Shown one piece after another: positions 8,204 to 16,183 of a stretch of DNA of 64,000 nucleotides. This DNA comes from Bilifractor sp002394235 (lineage in GTDB: Bacteria; Bacillota; Clostridia; Lachnospirales; Lachnospiraceae), in NCBI RefSeq assembly GCF_052118845.1, contig NZ_JBQKGJ010000003.1, positions 104,702 to 168,701 of the forward strand, written 5' to 3'. A model generated the notes under the pieces. The model was not told the DNA's origin. It saw only the letters and a program-made list of their open reading frames with translations, and made no database searches. Position 1 is the first letter of the stretch. Every line of letters starts with the position of its first letter. The position numbers and the translations under genes were made by a program.

Positions 8204-9412
8204 TTATCCGCGCAGATTCACATATTTGTGCTGCTGCACAGGTGTGCCTTCCTCCACAGCAGCCCGGAGCTCGGCAAATATTTCCTTTACATGATCTACG
8301 GTAAAATCTCTTCCTCCGAGACCGTAGATATAATTGACCGCCTCAATGAATACCCGGCTTCGGTACAATCCTGCCGTCACCTCACTGCCGAGAGGCCCGC
8401 CGTTTCCGTTATAGCTTTCGCAGCGGTCCATGATTGCAACCGCCTTGCAGTTCCGAAGTGCCTCCGCGATTTCCGCTTCAGGGAAGGGGCGGAAGACACG
8501 GAGTTTCAGTACGCCTGCCTTCCATCCCTTTTCGCGGAGCTCGTCAACCGCCTCCTTTGCTGTCCCGGCAGCGGAACCCATGATCAGCATGATGTAGTCT
8601 GCGTCTTCCGTCCGGTATTCCTCAAAAAATCCGTACTTTCTTCCGGACATCTGTTCAAACTTCTCCGCGACCTCCAGGATGACCTGGCGCGCATTTTCCA
8701 TGGCGGTCTCCTGATTTTTCTTTGCCTCCATCTCATAGTTTGAGATCGAATAAGGACCGACGGAAACCGGCTTCCCGGGATTCAGCATGAACTCCTCCGG
8801 CTCGTAGGTGCCGGCGAATTTCTTCACGCTCTCATCCTCCAGAAGACAGATGTTCTGCACGGCATGGCTTGTGATGAAGCCATCCTGGCAGATCATCACG
8901 GGCAGGTGAACTCTCGGATCTTCCGCAATCGGATATGCCTGAATATAGTTGTCGTAAACCTCCTGGTTGTCTTCCGCGTAGATCTGAATCCAGCCGGTAT
9001 CTCTCGCGCCCATGCCGTCGGAATGATCGCAGTTGATGTTGATCGGACCGGAAAGCGTGCGGTTCACCAGGGTCAGAACGATGGGCAGCCGGTTGGATGC
9101 CGCCAGCAGCAGCTCCTCCCACATGAGAGCAAGCCCAGCGGAGGATGTCGCTGTCATGGTTCGTGCTCCCGCTGCCTCAGAGCCGATAGCGGCAGACATT
9201 GCGGAATGCTCGCTCTCGACCGGAATAAAATCGGTGTCCATCTGACCATTCGCGATGTAGGCCGAGACCATCTGCGGTATTTCCGTAGACGGTGTTATGG
9301 GAAATGCCGGCATGACATCCGGCTCAACCTGCCGGATCGCATAGGAGACCGCTTCATTTCCGGACATCCTCTCCTTGATTTCTCTGCTCCTGATGATTTC
9401 CAGATTACTCAT
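8204..9412 (-). CDS. porA: Pyruvate:ferredoxin oxidoreductase alpha subunit
   Basis: 402 residues, the usual length of PorA. The N-terminal pyrimidine-binding domain contains AFPITPSTEIPQ and the ATSSAGLALMWEELLLAAS block; C-terminal segments (for example RPFPEAEIAEAL, AIMDRCESYNGNGGPL) fit the transketolase-C-like domain. Together with PorB it forms the TPP site. The start overlaps the stop of porD by 4 bp (ATGA), which shows translational coupling. Confidence 0.93.
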   Translation of the reverse strand: MSNLEIIRSREIKERMSGNEAVSYAIRQVEPDVMPAFPITPSTEIPQMVSAYIANGQMDTDFIPVESEHSAMSAAIGSEAAGARTMTATSSAGLALMWEELLLAASNRLPIVLTLVNRTLSGPININCDHSDGMGARDTGWIQIYAEDNQEVYDNYIQAYPIAEDPRVHLPVMICQDGFITSHAVQNICLLEDESVKKFAGTYEPEEFMLNPGKPVSVGPYSISNYEMEAKKNQETAMENARQVILEVAEKFEQMSGRKYGFFEEYRTEDADYIMLIMGSAAGTAKEAVDELREKGWKAGVLKLRVFRPFPEAEIAEALRNCKAVAIMDRCESYNGNGGPLGSEVTAGLYRSRVFIEAVNYIYGLGGRDFTVDHVKEIFAELRAAVEEGTPVQQHKYVNLRG

Positions 9413-9717
9413 GGTTCAATGCCCTCCTTCATGACAATTGCGTCAAAAGGACAAACTTTTGCGCAGATGCCGCATCCCTTGCAGTGCATATAGTCAAAAT
9501 CCAATCGTCTGCCGCCCTGAAAGGGGATAGCTCCGTCCGGGCAGACCGGACAGCACAGAAGGCACTGTCTGCATTTTTCCTTCATATAAACAGGGGTATT
9601 TGTCCTCCATTCTCCGGTGTTGAACTGTCTGGAGGTTCCGCCCGCAAAAATCTGCATGCCTTCCGTAAGACCGCCGCAGGGCGTCTGTTCGTTGATTTGT
9701 GATATATCGGTACGCAT
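9409..9717 (-). CDS. porD: Pyruvate:ferredoxin oxidoreductase delta subunit (ferredoxin-like)
   Basis: 102 residues with two complete CxxCxxCxxxCP motifs (CRQCLLCCPVCP and CKGCGICAKVCP) for two [4Fe-4S] clusters that carry electrons from the TPP site to ferredoxin. The start has an AGAGAGG ribosome binding site. It overlaps porA. The 233-bp gap to porC (9718-9950) has no recognisable gene. Confidence 0.92.
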   Translation of the reverse strand: MRTDISQINEQTPCGGLTEGMQIFAGGTSRQFNTGEWRTNTPVYMKEKCRQCLLCCPVCPDGAIPFQGGRRLDFDYMHCKGCGICAKVCPFDAIVMKEGIEP

Positions 9718-9950
9718 AAAAAATCCTCTCTGGACATTCGCTTCACGCGAAGTCCGTATATTCTCTGATCTTTTCTATAACTTCCGTCCGCTCAGATACA
9801 AGTGCAAATCCGCGCACAATGCATGTCCGCATACAGCTGCGTATCGGCTATCAATGTGTATCCGAACATAACCGAATGACCGTACACAACCTAAATGTCC
9901 TCACGCGCTGCAGGCGGATACAACTGCACGCCGGCACACTGACCGGCGGT

Positions 9951-10526
9951 TCAATCACCGACCGCTCTGAAGGCATCCTCCAATGCCCGCATGTTTCCAT
10001 CGATGACCTCCGGCTTTTTCGCGAATTTGTGCTGAAAGGATTCCCGCATGTTGGCGACAAAAGAATCCTTATCCATGACCCGGCTGACCGCAACTGCTGC
10101 TGCAAGCATCGGTGTATTCGGGAAATTCTTTCCGAGTGCTTTTTCTGAAATCTCTCTTGCGTCGACAGTGACTACTCTGCCCTGATATCCGCGAAGCAGC
10201 GGCCGGATCTCATCCGGGGTTTTCGGCGTATTTACAATGATGGCGCCCTCTTCCTTCAGACCGTCAGTCACATGAACAGCGTGAAGAAGAGTCTCGTCTA
10301 CGACAACCACATAGTCCGGATCATAAATATTAGAATGCACCCGGATCGGCATCCGGCTGATGCGGTTAAACGCGGTGATCGGCGCGCCCATCCGCTCCGG
10401 ACCATATTCCGGAAAGCCCTGCACATACGCGCCGGTCTTAAAGCAGACATCTGCCAGAAGCAGCGCTGCGGTTTTGGCGCCCTGGCCTCCCCGGCCATGC
10501 CATCTGATTTCAACTGTGTTCTTCAT
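9951..10526 (-). CDS. porC: Pyruvate:ferredoxin oxidoreductase gamma subunit
   Basis: 191 residues beginning MKNTVEIRWHGRGGQGAKTAA, the characteristic N-terminus of the gamma subunit (CoA-binding domain). The ATG at 10526 has AGAGG upstream; the frame stays open to 10634 but the added 36 residues do not look like the family. It is the first gene of the por operon, about 120 nt behind a good promoter. Confidence 0.92.
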   Translation of the reverse strand: MKNTVEIRWHGRGGQGAKTAALLLADVCFKTGAYVQGFPEYGPERMGAPITAFNRISRMPIRVHSNIYDPDYVVVVDETLLHAVHVTDGLKEEGAIIVNTPKTPDEIRPLLRGYQGRVVTVDAREISEKALGKNFPNTPMLAAAVAVSRVMDKDSFVANMRESFQHKFAKKPEVIDGNMRALEDAFRAVGD

Positions 10527-10646
10527 TGCAAAATCCTCTCTGAATTTCTGCGGCTTCATACCGTATGCGGCAATGTTTCTTGCATAATCATTTTTATTCT
10601 GTTTGATATTGTTCATCTTTATGTTGATTTGCACTCAACTTTTACT

Positions 10647-10674
10647 ATTATACAGAAAACACCGGAATTGTAAA
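10647..10674 (-). promoter_or_regulatory. Promoter of the por operon
   Basis: Minus strand TTTACA (10674-10669), 16-bp spacer, perfect TATAAT (10652-10647). The predicted start is about 115 nt before porC. Confidence 0.7.
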
Positions 10675-10700
10675 CAATTTTTGTTTATGTATCTTCACAA

Positions 10701-10725
10701 GAATGATGAAACTATTTCATCATTC
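10701..10725. promoter_or_regulatory. Perfect inverted repeat upstream of the por promoter
   Basis: GAATGATGAAA and TTTCATCATTC are exact 11-bp arms around CTA. It lies about 27 bp upstream of the por -35 box, between the promoter and R1 copy b. It could be an operator for the por operon; there is no T-tract, so a terminator is less likely. Confidence 0.5.
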
Positions 10726-10730
10726 TTCCA

Positions 10731-10825
10731 ACGAGATAAAACACGCTGCGCGAGTATTATCTCGCTATCGCGACGCTCGCCGCACACGAATACTTCACAT
10801 TCGGCTGCGGCTCACTGTTCGCGCA
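10731..10825 (+). repeat. R1 repeat, copy b
   Basis: Full-length copy of the 95-bp repeat with a few substitutions (GTATTATCTCG arm, TTCGCGCAAA end). It lies directly behind the T-tract of the minus-strand terminator at 10835-10888. Confidence 0.9.
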
Positions 10826-10834
10826 AAAAAATGA

Positions 10835-10888
10835 GCGGTCCCGGAGGCCTCAGCGCAGAGGTGATTCGCGCAAAGGTCCCGGGACCGC
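10835..10888 (-). terminator. Terminator of the 10935-11273 gene
   Basis: Ten-base stem GCGGTCCCGG/CCGGGACCGC with a long structured loop, followed on the minus strand by a run of seven T. Confidence 0.85.
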
Positions 10889-10934
10889 ATCAGACCATAT
10901 TCATTTTACCCCTCGGAATGAAGCTGTAACCGTC

Positions 10935-11273
10935 TCAACGTTCAAAGGCAAAATAGACAATCACTGCCTCTGCGTCTCTGTGAATCCAGACGCTCGTGTC
11001 CTCGCCGCTGTCGCTCTCGAGGTTTCCCGGATAACAGCCGTACTCGTGACCGGCTTTTTCGTCCTTTCCTCTGTCGGGAGCTTCCCCGAAGTCTCCCTTC
11101 TGGAACCGTGTCACATAATGGATGATTGTCTGAAATTCACTGCCGACGAAATAGATTTCACGGATACCTGCGGACAGATAGATGGTCTCTCCGTTGATCG
11201 TTCCGTAATACGCGGTTCCGTATCCCTTTTTCTTCCCACTGATGTATTTCTTCAAGTCGCTCAATTTCTCCAT
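10935..11273 (-). CDS. Uncharacterised 112-residue protein
   Basis: I do not recognise a family. The ATG at 11273 is chosen for the strong AAAGGAGG 8 nt upstream; in-frame starts further upstream (11297, 11324) lack one. The protein is soluble, has a basic N-terminus (LKKYISGKKKGYG), a likely beta-rich middle (TAYYGTINGETIYLSAGIREIYFV) and an acidic C-terminal half with two Cys-free, Asp/Glu-rich stretches. It has its own terminator. The upstream neighbour asnA is 116 bp away on the same strand, so the two could be cotranscribed. Confidence 0.7.
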   Translation of the reverse strand: MEKLSDLKKYISGKKKGYGTAYYGTINGETIYLSAGIREIYFVGSEFQTIIHYVTRFQKGDFGEAPDRGKDEKAGHEYGCYPGNLESDSGEDTSVWIHRDAEAVIVYFAFER

Positions 11274-11389
11274 AGACGGGACCTCCTTTTGACTCATTTT
11301 ACCGCGGCATGAGGCAAACGGCAATGAGAAAACGTGTGCGAACGGTCATTGTCCGCAGGTAATTCCGCGCAAAACGGGGCGCCTGTTCA

Positions 11390-12400
11390 TCAGAGAAGCG
11401 TTACACCGTGGTCCGCTGCGTACTTCAGATCTTTCTCCGGCCACAGGGAGACCTGAACTTCTCCGATATGCGCCTTTCTGAGGAAGAACATGCAGATACG
11501 GGACTGTCCGATTCCGCCACCGATGGTGTACGGAAGCTTCTTCTCAAGAATTGCTTTCTGGAAGGGAAGCTCCGCTCTCTCCTCACATCCGGCTTCCTTC
11601 AACTGAAGTTTCAGAGAATCCTCATCCACCCGGATGCCCATTGAGGAAAGCTCCAGAGCAATATCAGTGACCGGATAATATACAATGATGTCACCGTTCA
11701 GAGACCAGTCGTCATAATCCGGCGCTCGTCCGTCGTGCTTCTCACCGGACTTCAGTCTTCCGCCGATCTGCTCGATGAAGATCGCACCGTGAATTTTGGC
11801 AAACTTGTACTCGCGGTCCTTCGGGGAGTCGTCCGGATACATATCTTCAAGCTCCTGGGAGGTCACAAAGGTGATCTGCTCTGGCAGGATGCAGTGCACA
11901 TATTCAAATTTGTTCTCGACATACTTCTCTGTCACATGGAGGGCTTCGTAAACATTCTTTACGATCCTGTGAAGCGTCTCGCGGTTCCGCTCCTCCTTTG
12001 TGATGACGCGTTCCCAGTCCCACTGATCCACATAGATAGAATGAATGTTGTCTGTGTCCTCGTCCCGACGGATCGCATTCATATCCGTGTAGAGTCCCTG
12101 TCCCGGCTGAAAGCCGTAGCGCCCGAGAGCGTATCTCTTCCATTTCGCGAGGGATTGAACGATTTCAGCCTTTCGTTCATTCTGCTCTTTAATTCCGAAG
12201 CTGACAGGTCTTTCCACCCCGTTCAGGTTATCGTTCAGGCCGGATTCCGGATCTACGAAAAGAGGCGCTGACACACGCTGAAGATTGAGTTCCGCGGCCA
12301 GCTGGTTCTGGAAAAAATCTTTAACTTTCTTTATCGCGATCTGTGTTTCCTTCAGATCAAGTTCCGAATGGTAGCCGTCCGGAATAAAAATGCTGCTCAT
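11390..12400 (-). CDS. asnA: Aspartate--ammonia ligase
   Basis: 336 residues, the usual size for AsnA, a class II aminoacyl-tRNA-synthetase-like fold that makes asparagine from aspartate, ammonia and ATP. Family segments seen: RVSAPLFVDPESGLNDNLNGVERPVSF, the GLYTDMNAIRRDE motif, IYVDQWDWE and the late GGGIGQSR ATP-binding motif. It has a promoter at 12455-12483 and a dyad at 12431-12450 between promoter and start, so repression by an asparagine- or nitrogen-responsive factor is possible. Confidence 0.95.
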   Translation of the reverse strand: MSSIFIPDGYHSELDLKETQIAIKKVKDFFQNQLAAELNLQRVSAPLFVDPESGLNDNLNGVERPVSFGIKEQNERKAEIVQSLAKWKRYALGRYGFQPGQGLYTDMNAIRRDEDTDNIHSIYVDQWDWERVITKEERNRETLHRIVKNVYEALHVTEKYVENKFEYVHCILPEQITFVTSQELEDMYPDDSPKDREYKFAKIHGAIFIEQIGGRLKSGEKHDGRAPDYDDWSLNGDIIVYYPVTDIALELSSMGIRVDEDSLKLQLKEAGCEERAELPFQKAILEKKLPYTIGGGIGQSRICMFFLRKAHIGEVQVSLWPEKDLKYAADHGVTLL

Positions 12401-12430
12401 GGTCTATTCCTCCTATGTTTCTTCTAAAGT

Positions 12431-12450
12431 AGGTCAAGTACTTCTGACCT
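12431..12450. promoter_or_regulatory. Dyad operator candidate in the asnA leader
   Basis: AGGTCA-N8-TGACCT, extended by outer GTAG/CTAC arms. It lies just downstream of the predicted asnA -10 box and 31 bp before the ATG, where a repressor would block initiation or clearance. Confidence 0.55.
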
Positions 12451-12454
12451 AGCT

Positions 12455-12483
12455 ACAATAGCACATTTTTCACCGACGAACAA
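12455..12483 (-). promoter_or_regulatory. Promoter of asnA
   Basis: Minus strand TTGTTC (12483-12478), 17-bp spacer, TATTGT (12460-12455) with an extended -10 TG. Between asnA and the plus-strand HPr-like gene (12401-12779) I see only this promoter, the dyad and the divergent promoter at 12652-12679. Confidence 0.6.
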
Positions 12484-12651
12484 CAAATTATGGATGAAAA
12501 CAAGCACATCGCGACTCTGGAATACTTAAAATTCAGATGACTTTTGCCGGCATGTGCTCTGAAATAAGACGAGAGATCTCCCGGCGCCGATGCTTCCGGT
12601 CTGTTCTGACACAGACCCGCAATTTATGACTCATAGATCTTTGGATTTGAT

Positions 12652-12679
12652 TTGAAATCTATTTTTCTAATGCTATGAT
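12652..12679 (+). promoter_or_regulatory. Promoter of the HPr-like gene
   Basis: TTGAAA, 16-bp spacer, TATGAT with TG one base upstream (extended -10). The following leader holds a self-complementary TGGGATCGATCCCA. Confidence 0.6.
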
Positions 12680-12779
12680 GTCTGCTAAGGATGGAGACGT
12701 TTCCATATTGTATGTGGGATCGATCCCATCCCGAAACTGAAGCCGGACCTGCTTTGTAAGCATGAAGGAGAGTGAGAGT

Positions 12780-13043
12780 ATGACTCGTTACATCGTAAAT
12801 ATTCCTTCCGTTGAGGAAGCGTCTGTTTTTTCTGCGAGAATCCAGAAAATGCCTTTTGATGTTGATCTGCACAGCGGCAGAACCGTGATCGACGCCAAGT
12901 CGGTTCTTGGTTTGATCTACTTTGGGGTAGGTCGGAACGTTTTTCTGGAGGCGCATACCGATCGCAAGGCTGATCAGGAAATGCTCGAAGAAGCGGTCCG
13001 GGATTATCTGGTGAAGGACGATCAGATGGCCCGGGTCATATAA
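12780..13043 (+). CDS. HPr-fold protein without the usual phospho-histidine
   Basis: 87 residues (start ATG at 12780, GGAG about 9 nt upstream). The segment DVDLHSGRTVIDAKSVLGLIYFGVG resembles the second half of HPr (the KSILGVMSL region with its serine). The N-terminal site where HPr has His15 in a GLHARPA motif instead reads IPSVEEASVFSAR, with no histidine. It therefore cannot act as a normal PTS phosphocarrier; a regulatory or binding role is inferred. It is a single gene with its own promoter and terminator. Confidence 0.7.
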   Translation: MTRYIVNIPSVEEASVFSARIQKMPFDVDLHSGRTVIDAKSVLGLIYFGVGRNVFLEAHTDRKADQEMLEEAVRDYLVKDDQMARVI

Positions 13044-13045
13044 AA

Positions 13046-13140
13046 AAAGCAGCCGCCATATCCTCGTGCTTAGTGGCGGTGACGGAGGAATCTGGTAACA
13101 GGTGCGTTGTGCGCGACGGTATGAGCCGTCAGGCTGCTTT
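13046..13140 (+). other. Structured 95-nt element behind the HPr-like gene
   Basis: A perfect 9-bp closing stem AAAGCAGCC/GGCTGCTTT (13046-13054 with 13132-13140) encloses a hairpin CCGCCA/TGGCGG and a second domain closed by TGACGG/CCGTCA, a three-way-junction layout. It starts 3 nt after the HPr-like stop codon and is followed by a separate terminator. I compared it by eye with SRP RNA and several riboswitch cores and found no match. It may be a 3'-UTR structure or a small RNA. Confidence 0.4.
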
Positions 13141-13154
13141 GGGTTCCGCAAAGT

Positions 13155-13181
13155 CGCAGGTGTAAAAGCCTGCGGCTTTTT
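13155..13181 (+). terminator. Terminator of the HPr-like gene
   Basis: CGCAGG/CCTGCG stem with an 8-nt loop followed by GC and seven T. Confidence 0.85.
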
Positions 13182-13183
13182 TT

Positions 13184-13272
13184 ACGGTGCGCCGCAGCCG
13201 AATGCAAAGTATTCGTGTGCGGCGAGCGTCGCGATAGCGAGATAAAACTCGCGCAGCGTGTTTTATCCCGTT
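13184..13272 (-). repeat. R1 repeat, copy c
   Basis: Diverged copy: the first part is shortened (ACGGTGCGCCGCAG instead of ACGCGAACAGTGAGCCGCAG) but the rest is conserved to TTTTATCCCGTT. It begins immediately behind the T-tract of the HPr-like terminator. Confidence 0.88.
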
Positions 13273-13341
13273 AACCGTTTTCCGTACAGATACATGCCTG
13301 AAAAATGCCTGAAAAACGTAATTGAAAAAATAAAAAAACGC

Positions 13342-13369
13342 TTGCTTTTCTCATTGAATTTGATACAAT
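13342..13369 (+). promoter_or_regulatory. Promoter of the glutathione peroxidase gene
   Basis: TTGCTT, 16-bp spacer, TACAAT. It is about 150 bp before the start codon. The rest of the 13273-13516 gap holds only the adjacent dyad. Confidence 0.55.
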
Positions 13370-13372
13370 GTA

Positions 13373-13404
13373 ATTGCGCAAAGATTTTACGCAATGTTAT
13401 TGCG
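13373..13404. promoter_or_regulatory. Operator candidate next to the gpx promoter
   Basis: ATTGCG and CGCAAT form a dyad (13373-13378, 13390-13395) and a third ATTGCG follows at 13399. The position directly downstream of the -10 box suggests repression, for example by a peroxide-sensing regulator, but it does not match the PerR box I know. Confidence 0.45.
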
Positions 13405-13516
13405 CTCAATTTAGTAAAAACATACGATATATTTTATGCCGCCGTCAGATCATGGCCATCTGCAGAGGAGAATGATTCACAGATGATGCCGGCGGAACAG
13501 CAGAAAGGACGACAGA

Positions 13517-14059
13517 ATGAGTATTTATGATTATTCGGTAACAACTCCTCAGGGAGAGGAAGTTTCACTTGGACAGTTCAAGGGGAAGGTTATGTTGATC
13601 GTGAACACCGCGACCGGCTGTGGATTTACTCCGCAATACAAGGATCTGGAGGAAATCTACGAGGCCTTCCATGATAAGGGACTTGAAATCATCGATATTC
13701 CGTGCAATCAGTTTGCCGGACAGACCCCGGGAACTGATGAGGAAATCCATCAGTTCTGCACCCTGAAATACAACACACAGTTCCCGCAGATGAAGAAATC
13801 GGATGTGAACGGTGAGAATGCCCTTCCGCTCTATAAATATCTGAAGAGCCAGCAGGGATTCCATGGATTTGGCAAGGGTCCCACCGCTCTGATGATGAGC
13901 GCTATGCTGAAGAAGATCGACAGCGATTACAAGAACAACCCGGAAATCAAATGGAATTTCACCAAATTTCTTGTGGACCGCGGAGGAAATGTTGTGGCGC
14001 GTTTTGAGCCCACGGAAAAAATGAAGGATGTAAGCGCGGAGATCGAAAAACTGATTTAA
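13517..14059 (+). CDS. Glutathione peroxidase family (probably thioredoxin-dependent peroxidase)
   Basis: 180 residues with the thioredoxin-like GPx fold. The catalytic cysteine is Cys35 in NTATGCGFT (Cys, not selenocysteine); Gln69 lies in NQFAGQTPG, and the WNFTKFLVDR motif supplies Trp and Asn of the catalytic tetrad. Cys81 is placed like the resolving cysteine of thioredoxin-dependent GPx proteins, so thioredoxin is a more likely reductant than glutathione in a Clostridium-like cell. AAAGGACG lies upstream of the ATG. Single-gene unit with its own promoter and terminator. Confidence 0.93.
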   Translation: MSIYDYSVTTPQGEEVSLGQFKGKVMLIVNTATGCGFTPQYKDLEEIYEAFHDKGLEIIDIPCNQFAGQTPGTDEEIHQFCTLKYNTQFPQMKKSDVNGENALPLYKYLKSQQGFHGFGKGPTALMMSAMLKKIDSDYKNNPEIKWNFTKFLVDRGGNVVARFEPTEKMKDVSAEIEKLI

Positions 14060-14120
14060 ATGGAACGAAACAATGAAGATCTGGACGGATTACACTGATT
14101 TGATTTCTGATCCAGAATGT

Positions 14121-14170
14121 AATTGCCCGGGGCCAGAGAATTTTCCGGTTCCGGGCAATTTCTGCTTTTT
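14121..14170 (+). terminator. Terminator of the glutathione peroxidase gene
   Basis: Ten-base perfect stem AATTGCCCGG/CCGGGCAATT followed by TCTGCTTTTT. Confidence 0.85.
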
Positions 14171-14265
14171 ACGCGAACAGTGAGCCACAGCCGAATGCGA
14201 AGTATTCGTGTGCGGCGAGCGTCGCGATAGCGAGATAAAACTCGCGCAGCGTGTTTTATCTCGTT
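14171..14265 (-). repeat. R1 repeat, copy d
   Basis: Full-length copy. It begins right behind the T-tract of the gpx terminator and ends inside the stop codon of the convergent ABC-F gene, so its terminal hairpin forms directly behind that stop on the minus strand and could serve as its 3' processing or termination structure. Confidence 0.92.
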
Positions 14266-16171
14266 ACGGTTCCTCTGCTTCCCGGGTGTCGAGCCAAACA
14301 TCATACCAGTCCAGACATTTTTCAGTCCAGACATCTCTCGCCTCTTCGCGTTGATGATAGTTTATGGAATCGGCATTCATGTACTCATCCAGCGTTTCCG
14401 GAATCTGCCTCTGTTCCTCTTCCATCCTTAGGCAGATCTTCCGGAAGGCTTCCCCGGAGGTCTCCAGCTCCGGTCGTATCAAGCCGAAACGCCAGTCAAG
14501 TGTCGCTTCTTCAGTGGAAAATTCCCGAAGGCGGAAGTGCTCTGCCTTCGGAACCGCCTTTAATTCCTCAATTAACCGCTGATCCTCAGCGGTCCGAAGC
14601 GCGGCGATGTCTGTTCCGCTTTTCGCGAGTTCCCTCTGTTCCATATAGTGGTCATATCCGAACGGATAGTAGTGGATTCCGGTTTCACAGGAATCAAACA
14701 GTAAGAGAGAGTCCGCCACACGGCTCAGAAAGTACCGGTCATGTGAGACAAAAAGTATGGTTCCTCTGTAGCATCGAAAGAGAGATTCCAGTGTTTCCTT
14801 TGCGGGAATGTCCATATTATTTGTCGGTTCATCCAGAATCAGAAAATTCGGACGGGGATTTAGCAGGGAAGCAAGCACCAGGCGCGATTTTTCCCCGCCG
14901 GACAGGTTTTCCACCATTTTTCCGAGGTCTCTGGCGCGAAACAGATAACCAGCCAGAAAATCACGGATTTCTTTCTCGTTCATCGAAGGATAACGGTCAT
15001 GGAACCATTCCAGAACATTTCTTTTTGCCTCTTCTCCGGCGATTTCGGCGGAGAACTGATCAAAATAGGCAGATTCGATGTGTGCGCCACTCTTCCGCTC
15101 TCCATCCAGAGGGGACAGAAGACCCGCGACCGTCTTGAGAAAGGTTGATTTTCCGGACCCGTTCGGCCCGATCACACCGATTTTCTGTCCTCTGCGAATC
15201 CGGAAAGAGATTTCCTTGAGAGGACGGTCCTTCTGGTAACCGATTTTCATATGAACGCATTCAAACACCCACTTGCTGCCCGGGCGCGCGGGAAGCAGGT
15301 CTCCGGTGTGTATGAAAGCATCGTCCGTTCGCGGCTTTTCCACAGGATTCATCCTGTCAAGGATTTTTTTTCTGGAGCGGGCAAAGGCAGCCTTCCTGGG
15401 TTTGTTCCTGAATTTCAGGATCAGTTCTCTTTCTCTCTGGATCTCCGCCTGCTGCGCTTCATATGCCTTCAGCTGTCTCTGGTATCGCCTTGCCTTTTCT
15501 TCCGTATAGGCGGTGTATCCGCCGGAATACCGGGTAACCTGTCCGCCTGCGACCTCCCAGATCACATCAGCAGTCCGGTTGATAAAATATCGGTCATGCG
15601 ATACCAGGATCACCGCCTTCGGGTAGCAGCGGATATAATGTTCAAGCCATTCTACTGATTCCAGATCCAGATGATTGGTGGGCTCGTCGAGGATCAGAAC
15701 ATCGGGTTCGGCCAGGAGGAGCCGGATCAGCATGATCTTACGCTGTTCTCCGCCCGAAAATTCACAAAGTTTCCTGGTCTTGTCACTCTTAGCGAGCCCG
15801 AAGCCCGTGAGCATCCGGTCATAGAGCTGTTCATCGTCATAACGGTCCCTGGAATACCGGTATCCAGCCGGCTTACCGGACATCACTGCTTCCAGAACTG
15901 CCTGCTCAAGGGTTTTGTCCGGATCCCCGGCAAATCTCTGATCCATCATCCCCGTCGTAAAAGCCCGTGAGCGGGTGAGCCCCGCGTCCGGATGCTTTTC
16001 ATCGGCATCCAGGTCCAGCTTTCCGGATATTACGTCGAGCAGTGTCGTCTTTCCCGCGCCGTTCCGGCCGACAACTGCTGCCTTCTCCGTTCCCCGGATC
16101 TCAAAGGAAAAACGGCTGAGTACCGGGATGCCGTCACGGCTTACTGTCCCGTCTTTTATTTCAAGAAGCAT
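14264..16171 (-). CDS. ABC-F family ATPase
   Basis: 635 residues with two ABC ATPase domains and no membrane segments. Domain 1: Walker A GRNGAGKTT, signature FSGGEQ, Walker B VLILDEPTNHLD. Domain 2: Walker A GPNGSGKST, signature LSGGEKS, FLILDEPTNNMD. The basic helical linker between them (about 215-300) is the P-site tRNA interaction motif region. ABC-F proteins act on the ribosome in translation control or antibiotic protection; which role applies is not visible. A 100-residue acidic C-terminal extension follows domain 2. AAGGAGA precedes the ATG; the gene lies 12 bp after the DUF457 gene. Confidence 0.9.
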   Translation of the reverse strand: MLLEIKDGTVSRDGIPVLSRFSFEIRGTEKAAVVGRNGAGKTTLLDVISGKLDLDADEKHPDAGLTRSRAFTTGMMDQRFAGDPDKTLEQAVLEAVMSGKPAGYRYSRDRYDDEQLYDRMLTGFGLAKSDKTRKLCEFSGGEQRKIMLIRLLLAEPDVLILDEPTNHLDLESVEWLEHYIRCYPKAVILVSHDRYFINRTADVIWEVAGGQVTRYSGGYTAYTEEKARRYQRQLKAYEAQQAEIQRERELILKFRNKPRKAAFARSRKKILDRMNPVEKPRTDDAFIHTGDLLPARPGSKWVFECVHMKIGYQKDRPLKEISFRIRRGQKIGVIGPNGSGKSTFLKTVAGLLSPLDGERKSGAHIESAYFDQFSAEIAGEEAKRNVLEWFHDRYPSMNEKEIRDFLAGYLFRARDLGKMVENLSGGEKSRLVLASLLNPRPNFLILDEPTNNMDIPAKETLESLFRCYRGTILFVSHDRYFLSRVADSLLLFDSCETGIHYYPFGYDHYMEQRELAKSGTDIAALRTAEDQRLIEELKAVPKAEHFRLREFSTEEATLDWRFGLIRPELETSGEAFRKICLRMEEEQRQIPETLDEYMNADSINYHQREEARDVWTEKCLDWYDVWLDTREAEEP

Positions 16172-16183
16172 TTCTTTGTCTCC

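Noticed and set aside
13046..13140. Signal recognition particle RNA or a known riboswitch
   Set aside because: No GGAA-type SRP apical motif (CAGG..GGAAGG..AGCAGCC) and no match with the cores of cobalamin, THF, ZTP, FMN, lysine or c-di-GMP riboswitches as far as I can judge by eye.
14251..15138. 295-codon plus-strand frame inside the ABC-F gene
   Set aside because: It is antisense to a clear ABC-F coding sequence with both Walker motifs; the long open frame is a codon-bias shadow.
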